Source of the DNA: CAYFRC01 sp050946115
GTDB lineage: Bacteria; Bacillota; Clostridia; Christensenellales; Aristaeellaceae
NCBI GenBank assembly: GCA_050946115.1
Contig: JBMNUF010000007.1
Coordinates: 62,001-126,000 of the forward strand
Direction: 5' to 3'
Length of the DNA: 64,000 bases
Shown: positions 44,449 to 52,621 of the stretch, piece after piece
How the letters are laid out: every line of letters begins with the position of its first letter
How positions within the stretch are numbered: position 1 is the stretch's first letter
Notes under the pieces: model-generated
What the model saw: the letters and a program-made list of their open reading frames with translations, nothing else
Databases searched by the model: none
Told to the model about the DNA's origin: nothing
Program-made: the position numbers and the translations under genes

Positions 44449-46689
44449 TCATTCTATGGGCTTGGTGAAGGTCGCGACATCTTCCGGGGCGAGTTTTGCG
44501 AGGAAGGATATCGTCGCACCGTCCACTTGGTCGGTGACTTCGAGCGTGCCTTCTCCGAGGATCGCATTGACGTACTCCTGGAACAGGGCGACCTTGCCCT
44601 CGGGAAGTGCCTGCGTCAAATCCTCTTCCGCGAGCCAGCCCATGTCAAGCAGGAGCATCATTGCCGTTTCCGCATCGGTGACGGCGGGCACTTCCGGCTC
44701 ATATTCCGGCTCAAATTCGGGCTCCGGCTCCGGTTCAGGCTCCGGTTCGGGTTCGGGCTCGGGTTCCGGCTCGGATTCGGATTGGGGTTCGGGTTCTTCG
44801 GCAGGCTTCGTCAATACAGGGATGTCGCTCTCCATGAGGTTGCAGAGCAAGATGCCCGTCGCGTCGTCCAATTCACCCGTGACGGCAAGGGTGTTCTCTC
44901 CGAACTGCGCGTTGACATACGCCTGGAAGCCCGCGATGTCGTCCAGCCAGCCGAGCCGTTCGAGCAGCGCGTTCGCATATTCGCGGTCGAACGCGGGCTG
45001 CGGTTCGGGTGTGGGCGTAGGTTCGGGCGTCGGCTCGGGCGTCGGCTCAGGTGTCGGTTCCTGTGTCAGCTCGGGCGTGGGTTCAGGCGTCGGTTCGGGC
45101 TCCTCGGAGGGCTTGGAAAGTACCGGGATGTCGCTCTCCATGAGGTTGCACAGCAATATGCCCGTATCATCGTCCAATTCGCCCGTTACGGGAAGCGTGT
45201 TTTTTCCCCACTGCGCGTTGACGTATGCTTGGAAGCCCGCGATGTCGTCCTGCCAGCCGAGCCGCTTGAGCATCGTCCTCGCATATTCGCGGTCGAACGC
45301 GGGCGCGGGCGTGGGCGTCGGCACATCGGAGGGCTTGGAAAGCACGGGGATGTCGCTCTCCATGAGGTTGCATAGCAGTGTGCCCGTCGCATCGTCCAGC
45401 CTGTCCGTGACCTTGAGCGTGTTCTTCCCCCATTGCGCGTTGACGTGGCGCTGGAAATCGGCGATCGCGCCGCTGTGGTAGTCCGTGTCGTCCTGCCAGC
45501 CGAGGCGAATCAGCATCGCAAGCGCCTGATCCACATCGAAGGCGGGCTTTTTCGTGGGGGCGGGAGTCTCCGTCGGCTTCTTGGTCGGCTTTGCCGTATG
45601 GAAGGGGGTCGAGCCGGGTCGCATCGGCGCGTCCTCATCCTGCAGCCACTGCACGGTCTTTCGCCCCGCCGTGCCGTCCACGGTGAGGTTCGCGTTGTAG
45701 TATTTGTTCATATACGCCTGGAAATCGTATACGGCGTCCTCGGTCGCGCTGTCGTACCTGCCTGTCGCCGTGTCGGAAAGGAGCCAGCCCAGCTCGATCA
45801 GCCGCCACTGGAGCGCGCGAATCTGCGCCCTGGAGGCCTTGCGGTAGTTCGCGACGGGCGTCGCGGACGGCGATCCGCCGCCGAAGTCGTCGTCCTCAAA
45901 ATCGTCGTAGTCGTCGGAATCGTTGTAGTTGTCGGAACCGTCCGAAAGGTCGGGCGCGCCGTCCTCGTCCTGCCAGTCCCGGCTGCCGGGATCGACGATC
46001 TCGAGGTCGTCCGGGTCGGTCGTCGATGCGGGCTGCCCGGGTTCCGCCGTCGGCGCGGTCCATTCGCTGCCTGCGGGCGGGGTCGTGGAATAGGGCGAGC
46101 GCGTGCTGTCGCGCGCGCTGCGGCTCAGCATCGAGATGAGAAACGCCGCGCCGCCGATCACGATCAAAACGATCACAGCGCCCAAAATGACGATCTGTCG
46201 CGTGATCTTTCTGCCCTCGATCGGCTCCTCAGAACCTGCGGGAAGCGCGCCCTCGCCCTCCGGCTCCGCCTCGGGCTTTGGCGCGGGGCGCTGACGGCGC
46301 GCGAGATAGCCCGTGCCGTTCTGCTCGAAAAACACGCCGTTCGCCTTTTCTTCCAGCGCGCGCAGCGCTTCCTTCCCCTCGGCAAAGGGTTCTTCCGCGC
46401 CCGCCCTCGGCTGGACGCTGCCGTCGGGCATGCGCTGCGCGATGCCCTGCGGGAAATACTCGCGGATGCGCAGCGTCTTTTGCTTTTTCGTATCGTATGC
46501 CGTGTAGACGATGCCGTCCGCCTCCTCGCCTGCCGCCCTGCCGACGACAAACCGCCCCGCGAGCACGGTGCCGGGGGTCAAATGGTCGATGGGCACGGGA
46601 TCGAAGCAGCTGTTGCCGCAGGACGGGCACACATCCCCGTCCGCAAGCGGCTGAAAACAATACAGGCAAAGCCCTTGGTAATCCGTCAT
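44449..46689 (-). CDS. zinc-ribbon/degenerate-kinase-lobe membrane protein with peptidoglycan-binding-like repeats
   Basis: 746 residues. Residues 8-24 hold a zinc ribbon (CLYC...CPSC). Residues 37-115 resemble the start of a bacterial Ser/Thr kinase: LTPGTVLAGRFVVGR, then VYTAYDTKKQKTLRIREYFP. In active relatives the last part is VAIKEYFP; here the lysine is arginine, the Gly-rich loop is broken (GEEADG), and the rest of the kinase is missing. A membrane helix follows (164-188), then an Asp-rich linker, a PG_binding_1-like repeat (283-350), four mutually similar repeats (384-452, 464-526, 566-628, 668-740; LGWxDDxxGFQAYVNAQxGxNTL) and Pro-Thr-Glu linkers. AGGAGG precedes the ATG. Probably a signalling relic or wall-sensing scaffold. 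Confidence 0.82.
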   Translation of the reverse strand: MTDYQGLCLYCFQPLADGDVCPSCGNSCFDPVPIDHLTPGTVLAGRFVVGRAAGEEADGIVYTAYDTKKQKTLRIREYFPQGIAQRMPDGSVQPRAGAEEPFAEGKEALRALEEKANGVFFEQNGTGYLARRQRPAPKPEAEPEGEGALPAGSEEPIEGRKITRQIVILGAVIVLIVIGGAAFLISMLSRSARDSTRSPYSTTPPAGSEWTAPTAEPGQPASTTDPDDLEIVDPGSRDWQDEDGAPDLSDGSDNYNDSDDYDDFEDDDFGGGSPSATPVANYRKASRAQIRALQWRLIELGWLLSDTATGRYDSATEDAVYDFQAYMNKYYNANLTVDGTAGRKTVQWLQDEDAPMRPGSTPFHTAKPTKKPTETPAPTKKPAFDVDQALAMLIRLGWQDDTDYHSGAIADFQRHVNAQWGKNTLKVTDRLDDATGTLLCNLMESDIPVLSKPSDVPTPTPAPAFDREYARTMLKRLGWQDDIAGFQAYVNAQWGKNTLPVTGELDDDTGILLCNLMESDIPVLSKPSEEPEPTPEPTPELTQEPTPEPTPEPTPEPTPTPEPQPAFDREYANALLERLGWLDDIAGFQAYVNAQFGENTLAVTGELDDATGILLCNLMESDIPVLTKPAEEPEPQSESEPEPEPEPEPEPEPEPEPEFEPEYEPEVPAVTDAETAMMLLLDMGWLAEEDLTQALPEGKVALFQEYVNAILGEGTLEVTDQVDGATISFLAKLAPEDVATFTKPIE

Positions 46690-46703
46690 ATAGATATCCT
46701 CCT

Positions 46704-47969
46704 TTATAAAACGGCGGAAAGTGCACGCTTCGCCTCGGCGAGCACGGTGTCCATGTCGCCCGAGGCATCGATGCGCCTGATTCGGTCCGGGTGTTTTTCC
46801 GCGAGCGCGAGATACCCTTCGTATACGCGCCGCGAAAACGCGGTTTTTTCGCGCTCAATGCGGTCGGGCGCGGAGGTCTCCATGCGCCGCGAAAGGGCGA
46901 CATCGGGCGAAACGTCGAACAACAATGTGATGTCGGGTATGCACGTGCCGATCGCGAAGCCGTTGATTTGTGCGACCCGTTCTGCGCCGAGCCCCCTCGC
47001 ATAGCCCTGGTACGCGACGGACGAATCGACAAAGCGGTCGCACAAAACGACCTTTCCCGCGTTCACGGCGGGCGCGATCAGGCTCTCTACGTGCTCCGCG
47101 CGCGCGGCGGCGAACAGCAGCGCCTCGCACATATCGCTCATACCCGCGTTTTCGACGCTCAATAGCAGTTCGCGGATCTTTTCGGAGATCGGGCAGCCGC
47201 CGGGCTCGCGCGTGACTGTCACTTCCCAGCCACGCTCCGCAAGCCACGCGGCGATTTGGTTCATCTGGCTGGTTTTGCCGCAGCCGTCCGTGCCTTCGAG
47301 CGAAATGAAAAGCCCCTTTGCGGCGGGCGTATCGCCCAAGAGGATGCGGGAGAGCGCTTTAACGTCTTCTGCGATCTTCGTCGCGCCCGCGCCCCGCAAT
47401 TCCTCCTCCGAGCCGTAGCCGTACAGCACGCCCACGGAGTCGATGCCGCACAGGTTCGCCCCCTCGATGTCAAACTTCCTATCGCCGACCATGCAGGCGT
47501 TTCTCGATGCGCCCCGAAGGGCGTCTTCGATGAGCTGCTGCTTGTCCGCGTGCCTGTCCGCGAGGGAGATCGCGCTGATGCCGTCGAAATATTGCAATAG
47601 GCCGAATGCGTCCAAAATGCGCTCCGCGAACGGGCGCGGCTTGCCCGTCGCGAGAAACACACTGCAGCCGTGTTGCTTCAGCGTCCGCAAAATGCGCGGG
47701 ATGCTCGTATAGACGCGGTTTTCCGCCCAGCCGCGCTCGCCGTAATAGACGCGGTAGATTTCCACCGCTTTTCGGGCGTCACTGTCACTTAGACGCGCCA
47801 GATCGCGAAAGGATTCATACAGCGGCGGCCCGATAAAGGCTTTGAGCAGCTTTTCGTCCATGGAAACCCGCGTTTCGGCGAGGGCGTATTTCACGGCGTT
47901 GGTAATTCCGATGCCGGACTCGGTCAGCGTTCCGTCCAGATCAAAAAGTACGGTATCGTATGGCAGCAA
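46704..47969 (-). CDS. tmk: HAD phosphatase fused to thymidylate kinase
   Basis: About 421 residues in two parts. Residues 1-210 are a HAD hydrolase (TVLFDLDGTLTES with the nucleophile Asp, FLATGKPRP, MVGDRKFDIEGA), like phosphoglycolate phosphatase or 5'-nucleotidases. Residues about 220-421 are dTMP kinase: FISLEGTDGCGKTSQ (P-loop), VTREPGG, DRFVDSSVAYQGYARG and a lid region, making dTDP for DNA synthesis. The frame opens at a GTG at 47999, but the promoter's likely start point lies downstream of it, so TTG at 47969 (LPYDTVLFDLDG) is preferred. No stop or frameshift separates the two halves. Confidence 0.9.
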   Translation of the reverse strand: MLPYDTVLFDLDGTLTESGIGITNAVKYALAETRVSMDEKLLKAFIGPPLYESFRDLARLSDSDARKAVEIYRVYYGERGWAENRVYTSIPRILRTLKQHGCSVFLATGKPRPFAERILDAFGLLQYFDGISAISLADRHADKQQLIEDALRGASRNACMVGDRKFDIEGANLCGIDSVGVLYGYGSEEELRGAGATKIAEDVKALSRILLGDTPAAKGLFISLEGTDGCGKTSQMNQIAAWLAERGWEVTVTREPGGCPISEKIRELLLSVENAGMSDMCEALLFAAARAEHVESLIAPAVNAGKVVLCDRFVDSSVAYQGYARGLGAERVAQINGFAIGTCIPDITLLFDVSPDVALSRRMETSAPDRIEREKTAFSRRVYEGYLALAEKHPDRIRRIDASGDMDTVLAEAKRALSAVL

Positions 47970-48001
47970 TCCTATCCGCTTCTTTCCGAATGTTTGCACC
48001 T

Positions 48002-48031
48002 ATTGTAGCGCGGATATGGGCCGCAAGTCAA
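48002..48031 (-). promoter_or_regulatory. promoter of the HAD-tmk operon
   Basis: Minus-strand TTGACT and TACAAT with an 18-base spacer; transcription should start near 47995. Confidence 0.82.
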
Positions 48032-48049
48032 CGGATTGAAAATTAACTC

Positions 48050-48078
48050 TTGAGAAGTACCGCGATTTGGGGTATAAT
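48050..48078 (+). promoter_or_regulatory. promoter of the phosphofructokinase operon
   Basis: TTGAGA and TATAAT with a 17-base spacer, back to back with the tmk promoter. Confidence 0.85.
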
Positions 48079-48115
48079 GGTTTTATTGACGAATCGAAAG
48101 CGGGAGGGGTTCATT

Positions 48116-49408
48116 TTGGCGGGGAAGAATGTCATCGTTTCGCAGTCCGGCGGGCCGACGCCGGTCATCAACAATTCCCTGCGCGGCGTCGTCGAGGCGT
48201 GCCGCGCGTATCCGGACACGTTCGGCACGGTATACGCGGGGTTTCACGGCATCGAAGGCGTGCTGCGCGAGGAACTGATCGACATGATGCACCAGCCGGA
48301 GGAGGAGATCGCGCTGCTGCGCACGACGCCGACGGCGGGCTCCATCGGCACATGCCGATACAAGCTCAAAAAGTCCATGCCGGAGGATTTTGAGCGCGTG
48401 ATCGAGGTGCTGCGCGCGCACGACATCGGCTATCTCTTTTACATCGGCGGGAACGACTCCATGGATACCGCCGAGAAGATCGCCTCTCTCGCCGCTGGGC
48501 GCGGGCTCGACCTCGTCGCGACGGGCGTTCCCAAGACCATCGACAACGACGTGGGCGACAGCGCGTTCCGCCTGATCGACCACACCCCGGGCTACGGCAG
48601 CGTCGCGAAATACTGGGCGACGTATGTGCAGAACGCGAACGAGGAAAACGCGGGCTCCTGCCCCGCAGACCCCGTGTTGGTGTTGCAGGCCATGGGGCGC
48701 AGGATCGGCTATATCCCGGCGGCAGCGCGGCTTGCGGACCCAAAAAGGGAAATGCCGCTTCGCATATACCTTGCGGAGTCGAGCCTCACGCTCCCCGAGA
48801 TCGCGGACGACGTGAACGACGCGCTCGTGAAATGCGGCAGGTGCATCGTGGTTGCGAGCGAAGGGCTGAACGTGGGCGACCTCGGCGAGACGCGCGACCG
48901 CTTCGGGCACGCGCAGTTCGGCGCGAGCCGGACGACGGTGGCGCAAACGCTCGTCAATTACCTAAACGGCGTGGGTCTCAAGGCGCGCGGCACGGCGCGT
49001 GGGCAGGTCGCCGGCACGGACCAGCGCGGCGCGATCCAGCTTGCGAGCGTCGTCGATCTCGACGAGGCGTATGCGCTGGGCTGCAAGGCGGTCGAGATCG
49101 CGGCGAAGTGCGGCGGCGGATATATGTCGACCATCCTGCGCGAGGACTCCTTCCATTATAATGTGCGGTATGATAAAGTGCCGCTCTCCGAGGTCGCCAA
49201 TTCCGAAAGGACGTTCCCCAAGGAATGGATCGCGCCCTCCCGAAACGACGTGACGGACGAGTTCCTGCGCTACGCACGCCCGCTGATCGGGAACGACTGG
49301 GTGAGCGTGCCGCTCGAGGACGGCATCATGCGGCTTGCGCGGATCGAAAAGAAGTTTGCCCCGCAGGTGCTCCCCGCATATGTGCCGCAGGGCTATAGAA
49401 ATACCTGA
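48116..49408 (+). CDS. pfp: 6-phosphofructokinase, probably diphosphate-dependent
   Basis: 430 residues. Shows VSQSGGPTPVINNSLRG, FYIGGNDSMDTAEKI, GVPKTIDNDV, HTPGYGSVAKYW and QAMGRRIGYIPAAA. In ATP enzymes the second motif is GGDGS and the third has Gly (PGTIDND); here the Lys in PKTIDND and the GGND variant favour pyrophosphate as phosphoryl donor, making the step reversible. GGGAGGGG lies before the TTG start at 48116; the frame opens earlier but upstream of the promoter. It begins a three-gene set with a HAD hydrolase and gnd. Confidence 0.88.
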   Translation: MAGKNVIVSQSGGPTPVINNSLRGVVEACRAYPDTFGTVYAGFHGIEGVLREELIDMMHQPEEEIALLRTTPTAGSIGTCRYKLKKSMPEDFERVIEVLRAHDIGYLFYIGGNDSMDTAEKIASLAAGRGLDLVATGVPKTIDNDVGDSAFRLIDHTPGYGSVAKYWATYVQNANEENAGSCPADPVLVLQAMGRRIGYIPAAARLADPKREMPLRIYLAESSLTLPEIADDVNDALVKCGRCIVVASEGLNVGDLGETRDRFGHAQFGASRTTVAQTLVNYLNGVGLKARGTARGQVAGTDQRGAIQLASVVDLDEAYALGCKAVEIAAKCGGGYMSTILREDSFHYNVRYDKVPLSEVANSERTFPKEWIAPSRNDVTDEFLRYARPLIGNDWVSVPLEDGIMRLARIEKKFAPQVLPAYVPQGYRNT

Positions 49409-49426
49409 CGAAACGGAGGAAGTGAT

Positions 49427-50317
49427 ATGGCGGATTTGAGCAGGGCGCTTAGGGAGATGGAAAGGAGCGCGGACTATCTCGTCTGCGTGGATTCCGACGG
49501 CTGCGTGTTTGACACGATGGAGATCAAGCACAAGGAATGCTTCATCCCCAATACCATCAACTACTGGAATTTGCAGGCGATCTCGAAATACGCGAGGGAA
49601 GCGGCGGAATACGTGAACCTGTATTCCAAATTTCGCGGGATCAACCGCTTTCCCGCGCTGATCGAGGTACTTGACCTTTTGAGCGAGCGCAAGGAATGCA
49701 TTCGGCGCGGCTTCAAAGCGCAGGACATCGCGAGCCTTCGCAAGTGGTCCAAGACCGAGACAAAGCTCGGCAACCCCGCGCTGATCGCGTATTGCAAAGG
49801 GCATCCCGAGGATGCCGTCATGCAGCAGGCGATGGAATGGTCTGTTGCGATCAACGAAACGGTCGAAAAAATCGTGCGCGGCGTTCCGCCGTTCCCCTTT
49901 GTGCGCGAGAGCCTTGCCGCGCTGCAAGGGAGGGCGGATGTGATCGTCGTCTCCGCGACGCCGACGGACGCGCTCGTGCGCGAATGGCGCGAGCACGGCA
50001 TCGATACATACGTCAAGGCGATCTGCGGGCAGGAGATGGGCACGAAGGCGGAGTGCATAGAGATGGCGATGCGGCACGGCTACGCGCCCGACCGCGTGCT
50101 GATGATCGGCGACGCGCCGGGCGATTACAACGCGGCGCGGAAAAACGGCTGCCTCTTCTACCCGATCAACCCGGGCGCGGAGGAAAAGAGCTGGGAAAAA
50201 TTCGCCGAAACGTATAAGGACATGTTCCTTGCGGACGCATATGCGGGCGAGGCACAGGCGCACCTCATCGCGGAGTTCGACGGGTATCTGCCGTCCGTTC
50301 CGCCGTGGAAAAAGTGA
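49427..50317 (+). CDS. HAD-superfamily hydrolase
   Basis: 296 residues. CVDSDGCVFDTM is HAD motif I with the nucleophile Asp; VVSATPTDALV is motif II; GTKAECIEMAM is near the conserved lysine; MIGDAPGDYNAA is motif IV. A long helical cap (about 35-150) lies between motifs I and II, larger than in phosphoglycolate phosphatases. Between pfp and gnd it probably acts on a sugar phosphate, but no substrate can be named. CGGAGGAAGTGAT precedes the ATG, 18 bases after pfp. Confidence 0.87.
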   Translation: MADLSRALREMERSADYLVCVDSDGCVFDTMEIKHKECFIPNTINYWNLQAISKYAREAAEYVNLYSKFRGINRFPALIEVLDLLSERKECIRRGFKAQDIASLRKWSKTETKLGNPALIAYCKGHPEDAVMQQAMEWSVAINETVEKIVRGVPPFPFVRESLAALQGRADVIVVSATPTDALVREWREHGIDTYVKAICGQEMGTKAECIEMAMRHGYAPDRVLMIGDAPGDYNAARKNGCLFYPINPGAEEKSWEKFAETYKDMFLADAYAGEAQAHLIAEFDGYLPSVPPWKK

Positions 50318-50334
50318 AAGGGGAGTAGGGTTTC

Positions 50335-51783
50335 ATGCTTTGCGACATCGGTCTGGTAGGCCTCGCCGTGATGGGCGAAAATCTGGTCATGAACATGGAG
50401 AGTAAGGGCTTTTCCGTGTGCGTGTACAACCGAACGACATCCAAGGTGGATGCATTTTTGGAGGGGCGCGCGAAGGGAAAGGCGATCTGCGGCGCGCATA
50501 CGCTGGAAGAACTCGTTGCACAGCTGAAAACGCCGCGCAAGGTGATGCTGATGGTCAAGGCGGGGCAACCCGTGGACGATTTCATCGAAAAGCTGCTTCC
50601 GCTCCTGGAGAAGGGCGACGTGATCATCGACGGCGGCAACAGCCACTTCCCCGATACCGCAAGGCGCTGCGCGTATGTGGAAGAAAAAGGGCTGTATTAC
50701 ATCGGCACGGGCGTATCCGGCGGCGAGGAGGGCGCGCTGAAGGGCCCCAGCATGATGCCGGGCGGCTCCCCTGCGGCGTGGCCGCTCGTGAAGCCGATCT
50801 TTCAGTCGATCTGCGCGAAGGTCGAGGGCGGCGTACCGTGCTGCGACTGGGTCGGCGCGGGCGGTGCGGGCCATTTCGTGAAGATGGTGCACAACGGCAT
50901 AGAATACGGCGATATGCAGCTCATCTGCGAGGCGTATCAGCTGATGCGCGACCTCTTGGGCATGTCCGCGGACGAAATGCAGCAGGTGTTCGCGAAATGG
51001 AACGAGGCGGAGCTCGACAGCTACCTCATCCAGATCACGCGCGACATCCTGGGCTATAAGGACGAGGACGGGGAGCCGATCGTGGACAAAATCTTGGACG
51101 CGGCGGGGCAGAAGGGCACCGGCAAATGGACGTGCATCGCGGCGTTAGATGAGGGCGTGCCGCTGACGCTGATCGGCGAGGCGGTGTTCGCGCGTTGCCT
51201 TTCGGCGGCGAAGGAGGAGCGCGTCGCGGCGTCGAAGGTGCTGACGGGGCCCGAGGTGAAGTTCACGGGCGACAAAGAGCGCCTGATCGAGGACATCCGA
51301 AAGGCGCTGTATGCGAGCAAGATCATCTCCTACGCGCAGGGATATACGCTCATGCGCACGGCTGCCGAGACCTACGGCTGGAACCTCAACTACGGCGGCA
51401 TCGCGCTCATGTGGCGCGGCGGCTGCATCATCCGCAGCGCCTTCTTGGGGAAGATTAAAGAGGCGTTCGACGAGGATCCCGCGCTTTCCAACCTGCTGCT
51501 GAACAGCTATTTCCACCGCGCGGTCGACGACTGCCAGCAGGGCTGGCGCAACGTCGTTGCGCAGGCGGCGCAGAGCGGCATTCCCACGCCCGCGTTTTCC
51601 AGCGCGCTTTCCTATTACGACGGGTACCGCACCGCGCGCCTCAGCGCGAACCTGCTGCAGGCGCAGCGCGACTATTTCGGCGCGCATACCTACGAGCGCG
51701 TGGATCGCCCGCGCGGCGAGTTCTTCCATACGAACTGGACGGGCGAGGGCGGGGACACCGCGGCTACCATCTATACGGTATAA
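50335..51783 (+). CDS. gnd: 6-phosphogluconate dehydrogenase (decarboxylating)
   Basis: 482 residues, the long enteric/yeast-type NADP enzyme that turns 6-phosphogluconate into ribulose 5-phosphate, CO2 and NADPH. Marks: GLAVMGENLVMNMESKG (Rossmann), VIIDGGNSHF, GVSGGEEGALKGPSMMPGG (catalytic loop) and GAGHFVKMVHNGIEYGDMQ with the catalytic Lys and Asn. GGGGAGTAGGG lies before the ATG, 17 bases after the HAD gene. No zwf is seen, so the supply of 6-phosphogluconate may come from gluconate. Confidence 0.97.
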   Translation: MLCDIGLVGLAVMGENLVMNMESKGFSVCVYNRTTSKVDAFLEGRAKGKAICGAHTLEELVAQLKTPRKVMLMVKAGQPVDDFIEKLLPLLEKGDVIIDGGNSHFPDTARRCAYVEEKGLYYIGTGVSGGEEGALKGPSMMPGGSPAAWPLVKPIFQSICAKVEGGVPCCDWVGAGGAGHFVKMVHNGIEYGDMQLICEAYQLMRDLLGMSADEMQQVFAKWNEAELDSYLIQITRDILGYKDEDGEPIVDKILDAAGQKGTGKWTCIAALDEGVPLTLIGEAVFARCLSAAKEERVAASKVLTGPEVKFTGDKERLIEDIRKALYASKIISYAQGYTLMRTAAETYGWNLNYGGIALMWRGGCIIRSAFLGKIKEAFDEDPALSNLLLNSYFHRAVDDCQQGWRNVVAQAAQSGIPTPAFSSALSYYDGYRTARLSANLLQAQRDYFGAHTYERVDRPRGEFFHTNWTGEGGDTAATIYTV

Positions 51784-51797
51784 AGGCATTTATATGC

Positions 51798-51832
51798 AGG
51801 GGGCTTTGCACAAGCGGCAGAGCCCCTTTTTT
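51798..51832 (+). terminator. terminator after gnd
   Basis: Stem GGGGCTTTGC/GCAGAGCCCC followed by TTTTTT. Confidence 0.88.
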
Positions 51833-51867
51833 ATACCCGAAGCTTTTTTTGTGAAATAATCCGCGCG

Positions 51868-51894
51868 ATGCAACGCTTTTTTCGTTTCCGCGTC
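51868..51894 (+). promoter_or_regulatory. ECF-type promoter P1
   Basis: ATGCAAC and CGTCAAAG separated by 16 bases, matching the GCAAC/GAAC -35 and CGTC -10 pattern of ECF sigma factors. Almost identical to P2, 97 bases downstream. Confidence 0.65.
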
Positions 51895-51964
51895 AAAGGA
51901 GTATTCGCGCGGAGGAGGCTCATTTGCCGCCCGAAGCGGGGGGATGAAAAAAGAAATCCGGAAG

Positions 51965-51991
51965 ATGCAACTCTTTCTTCATTTCCGCGTC
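51965..51991 (+). promoter_or_regulatory. ECF-type promoter P2
   Basis: Same ATGCAAC-16-CGTCAAAG arrangement as P1, 40 bases before the sigma-factor start. The 97-bp offset is not a multiple of three, so conservation is at the DNA level rather than by shared coding. Confidence 0.68.
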
Positions 51992-52033
51992 AAAGAATTG
52001 TACGGTATGAAACGGGCGAAAGAGGTGAAGAGG

Positions 52034-52621
52034 TTGGATGAGCAGGAAATGATCGGTCTTGCCTCGAAAGGCGATCCGACGGCGTTTGAATCGCTCATGC
52101 GCGAGCACGAGAACAAAATGTACGCCGTGGCGCTTCGGATGTGCGGCAACCGGGACGATGCGCTCGACTGCGTGCAGGAGGCAATGCTGCGGGTATACCG
52201 CGCGATCGCGGATTTCAAGATGCAATCCTCCTTTGCGACATGGGTGTATCGCATCACCATGAACGCCTGTCTGGATGAGCTGCGCCGCAGGAAGGTGCGA
52301 AGGAGCGTCTCCTTAGACAATATGCTGGAGACGGGCTGGTCGCCGTCGGACGAGGACGACACGCCGGAGCGGCATTCCATCCGCTCGGAGCAGAGGCGCT
52401 GCATCGAAAGCGCGATTGCGGACCTGCCGGACGACATGCGCGCCGCCATCGTGCTGCGTGACGTGCAGGGCTTCAGCTATGAGGAGATCGCGCAGATTCT
52501 GCGCGCGAACATCGGCACGGTCAAATCGCGCATATCGCGCGGACGCGGAAAGCTGAGGGAAAAACTGATGGAAAGCGCGGACTTATTCGGTCGTACGCAA
52601 TGGAAGGAGGGAGAAGAATGA
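52034..52621 (+). CDS. ECF (group 4) RNA polymerase sigma factor
   Basis: 195 residues. Region 2 spans ESLMREHENKMYAVALRMCGN to FATWVYRITMNACLDELRRRK (with DCVQEAMLRVYR), and region 4 DLPDDMRAAIVLRDVQGFSYEEIAQIL to VKSRISRGRGKLR. It directs polymerase to stress or envelope promoters and is presumably held by the anti-sigma encoded downstream. AGAGGTG lies 6 bases before TTG at 52034. ATG at 52007 is possible; ATG at 51944 precedes P2. The tandem ECF promoters upstream suggest that it activates itself. Confidence 0.9.
   Translation: MDEQEMIGLASKGDPTAFESLMREHENKMYAVALRMCGNRDDALDCVQEAMLRVYRAIADFKMQSSFATWVYRITMNACLDELRRRKVRRSVSLDNMLETGWSPSDEDDTPERHSIRSEQRRCIESAIADLPDDMRAAIVLRDVQGFSYEEIAQILRANIGTVKSRISRGRGKLREKLMESADLFGRTQWKEGEE

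Noticed and set aside
44700..45120. Repeats in the Pro-Glu/Pro-Thr region as a possible array
   Set aside because: They are in-frame linker codons between peptidoglycan-binding-like repeats.
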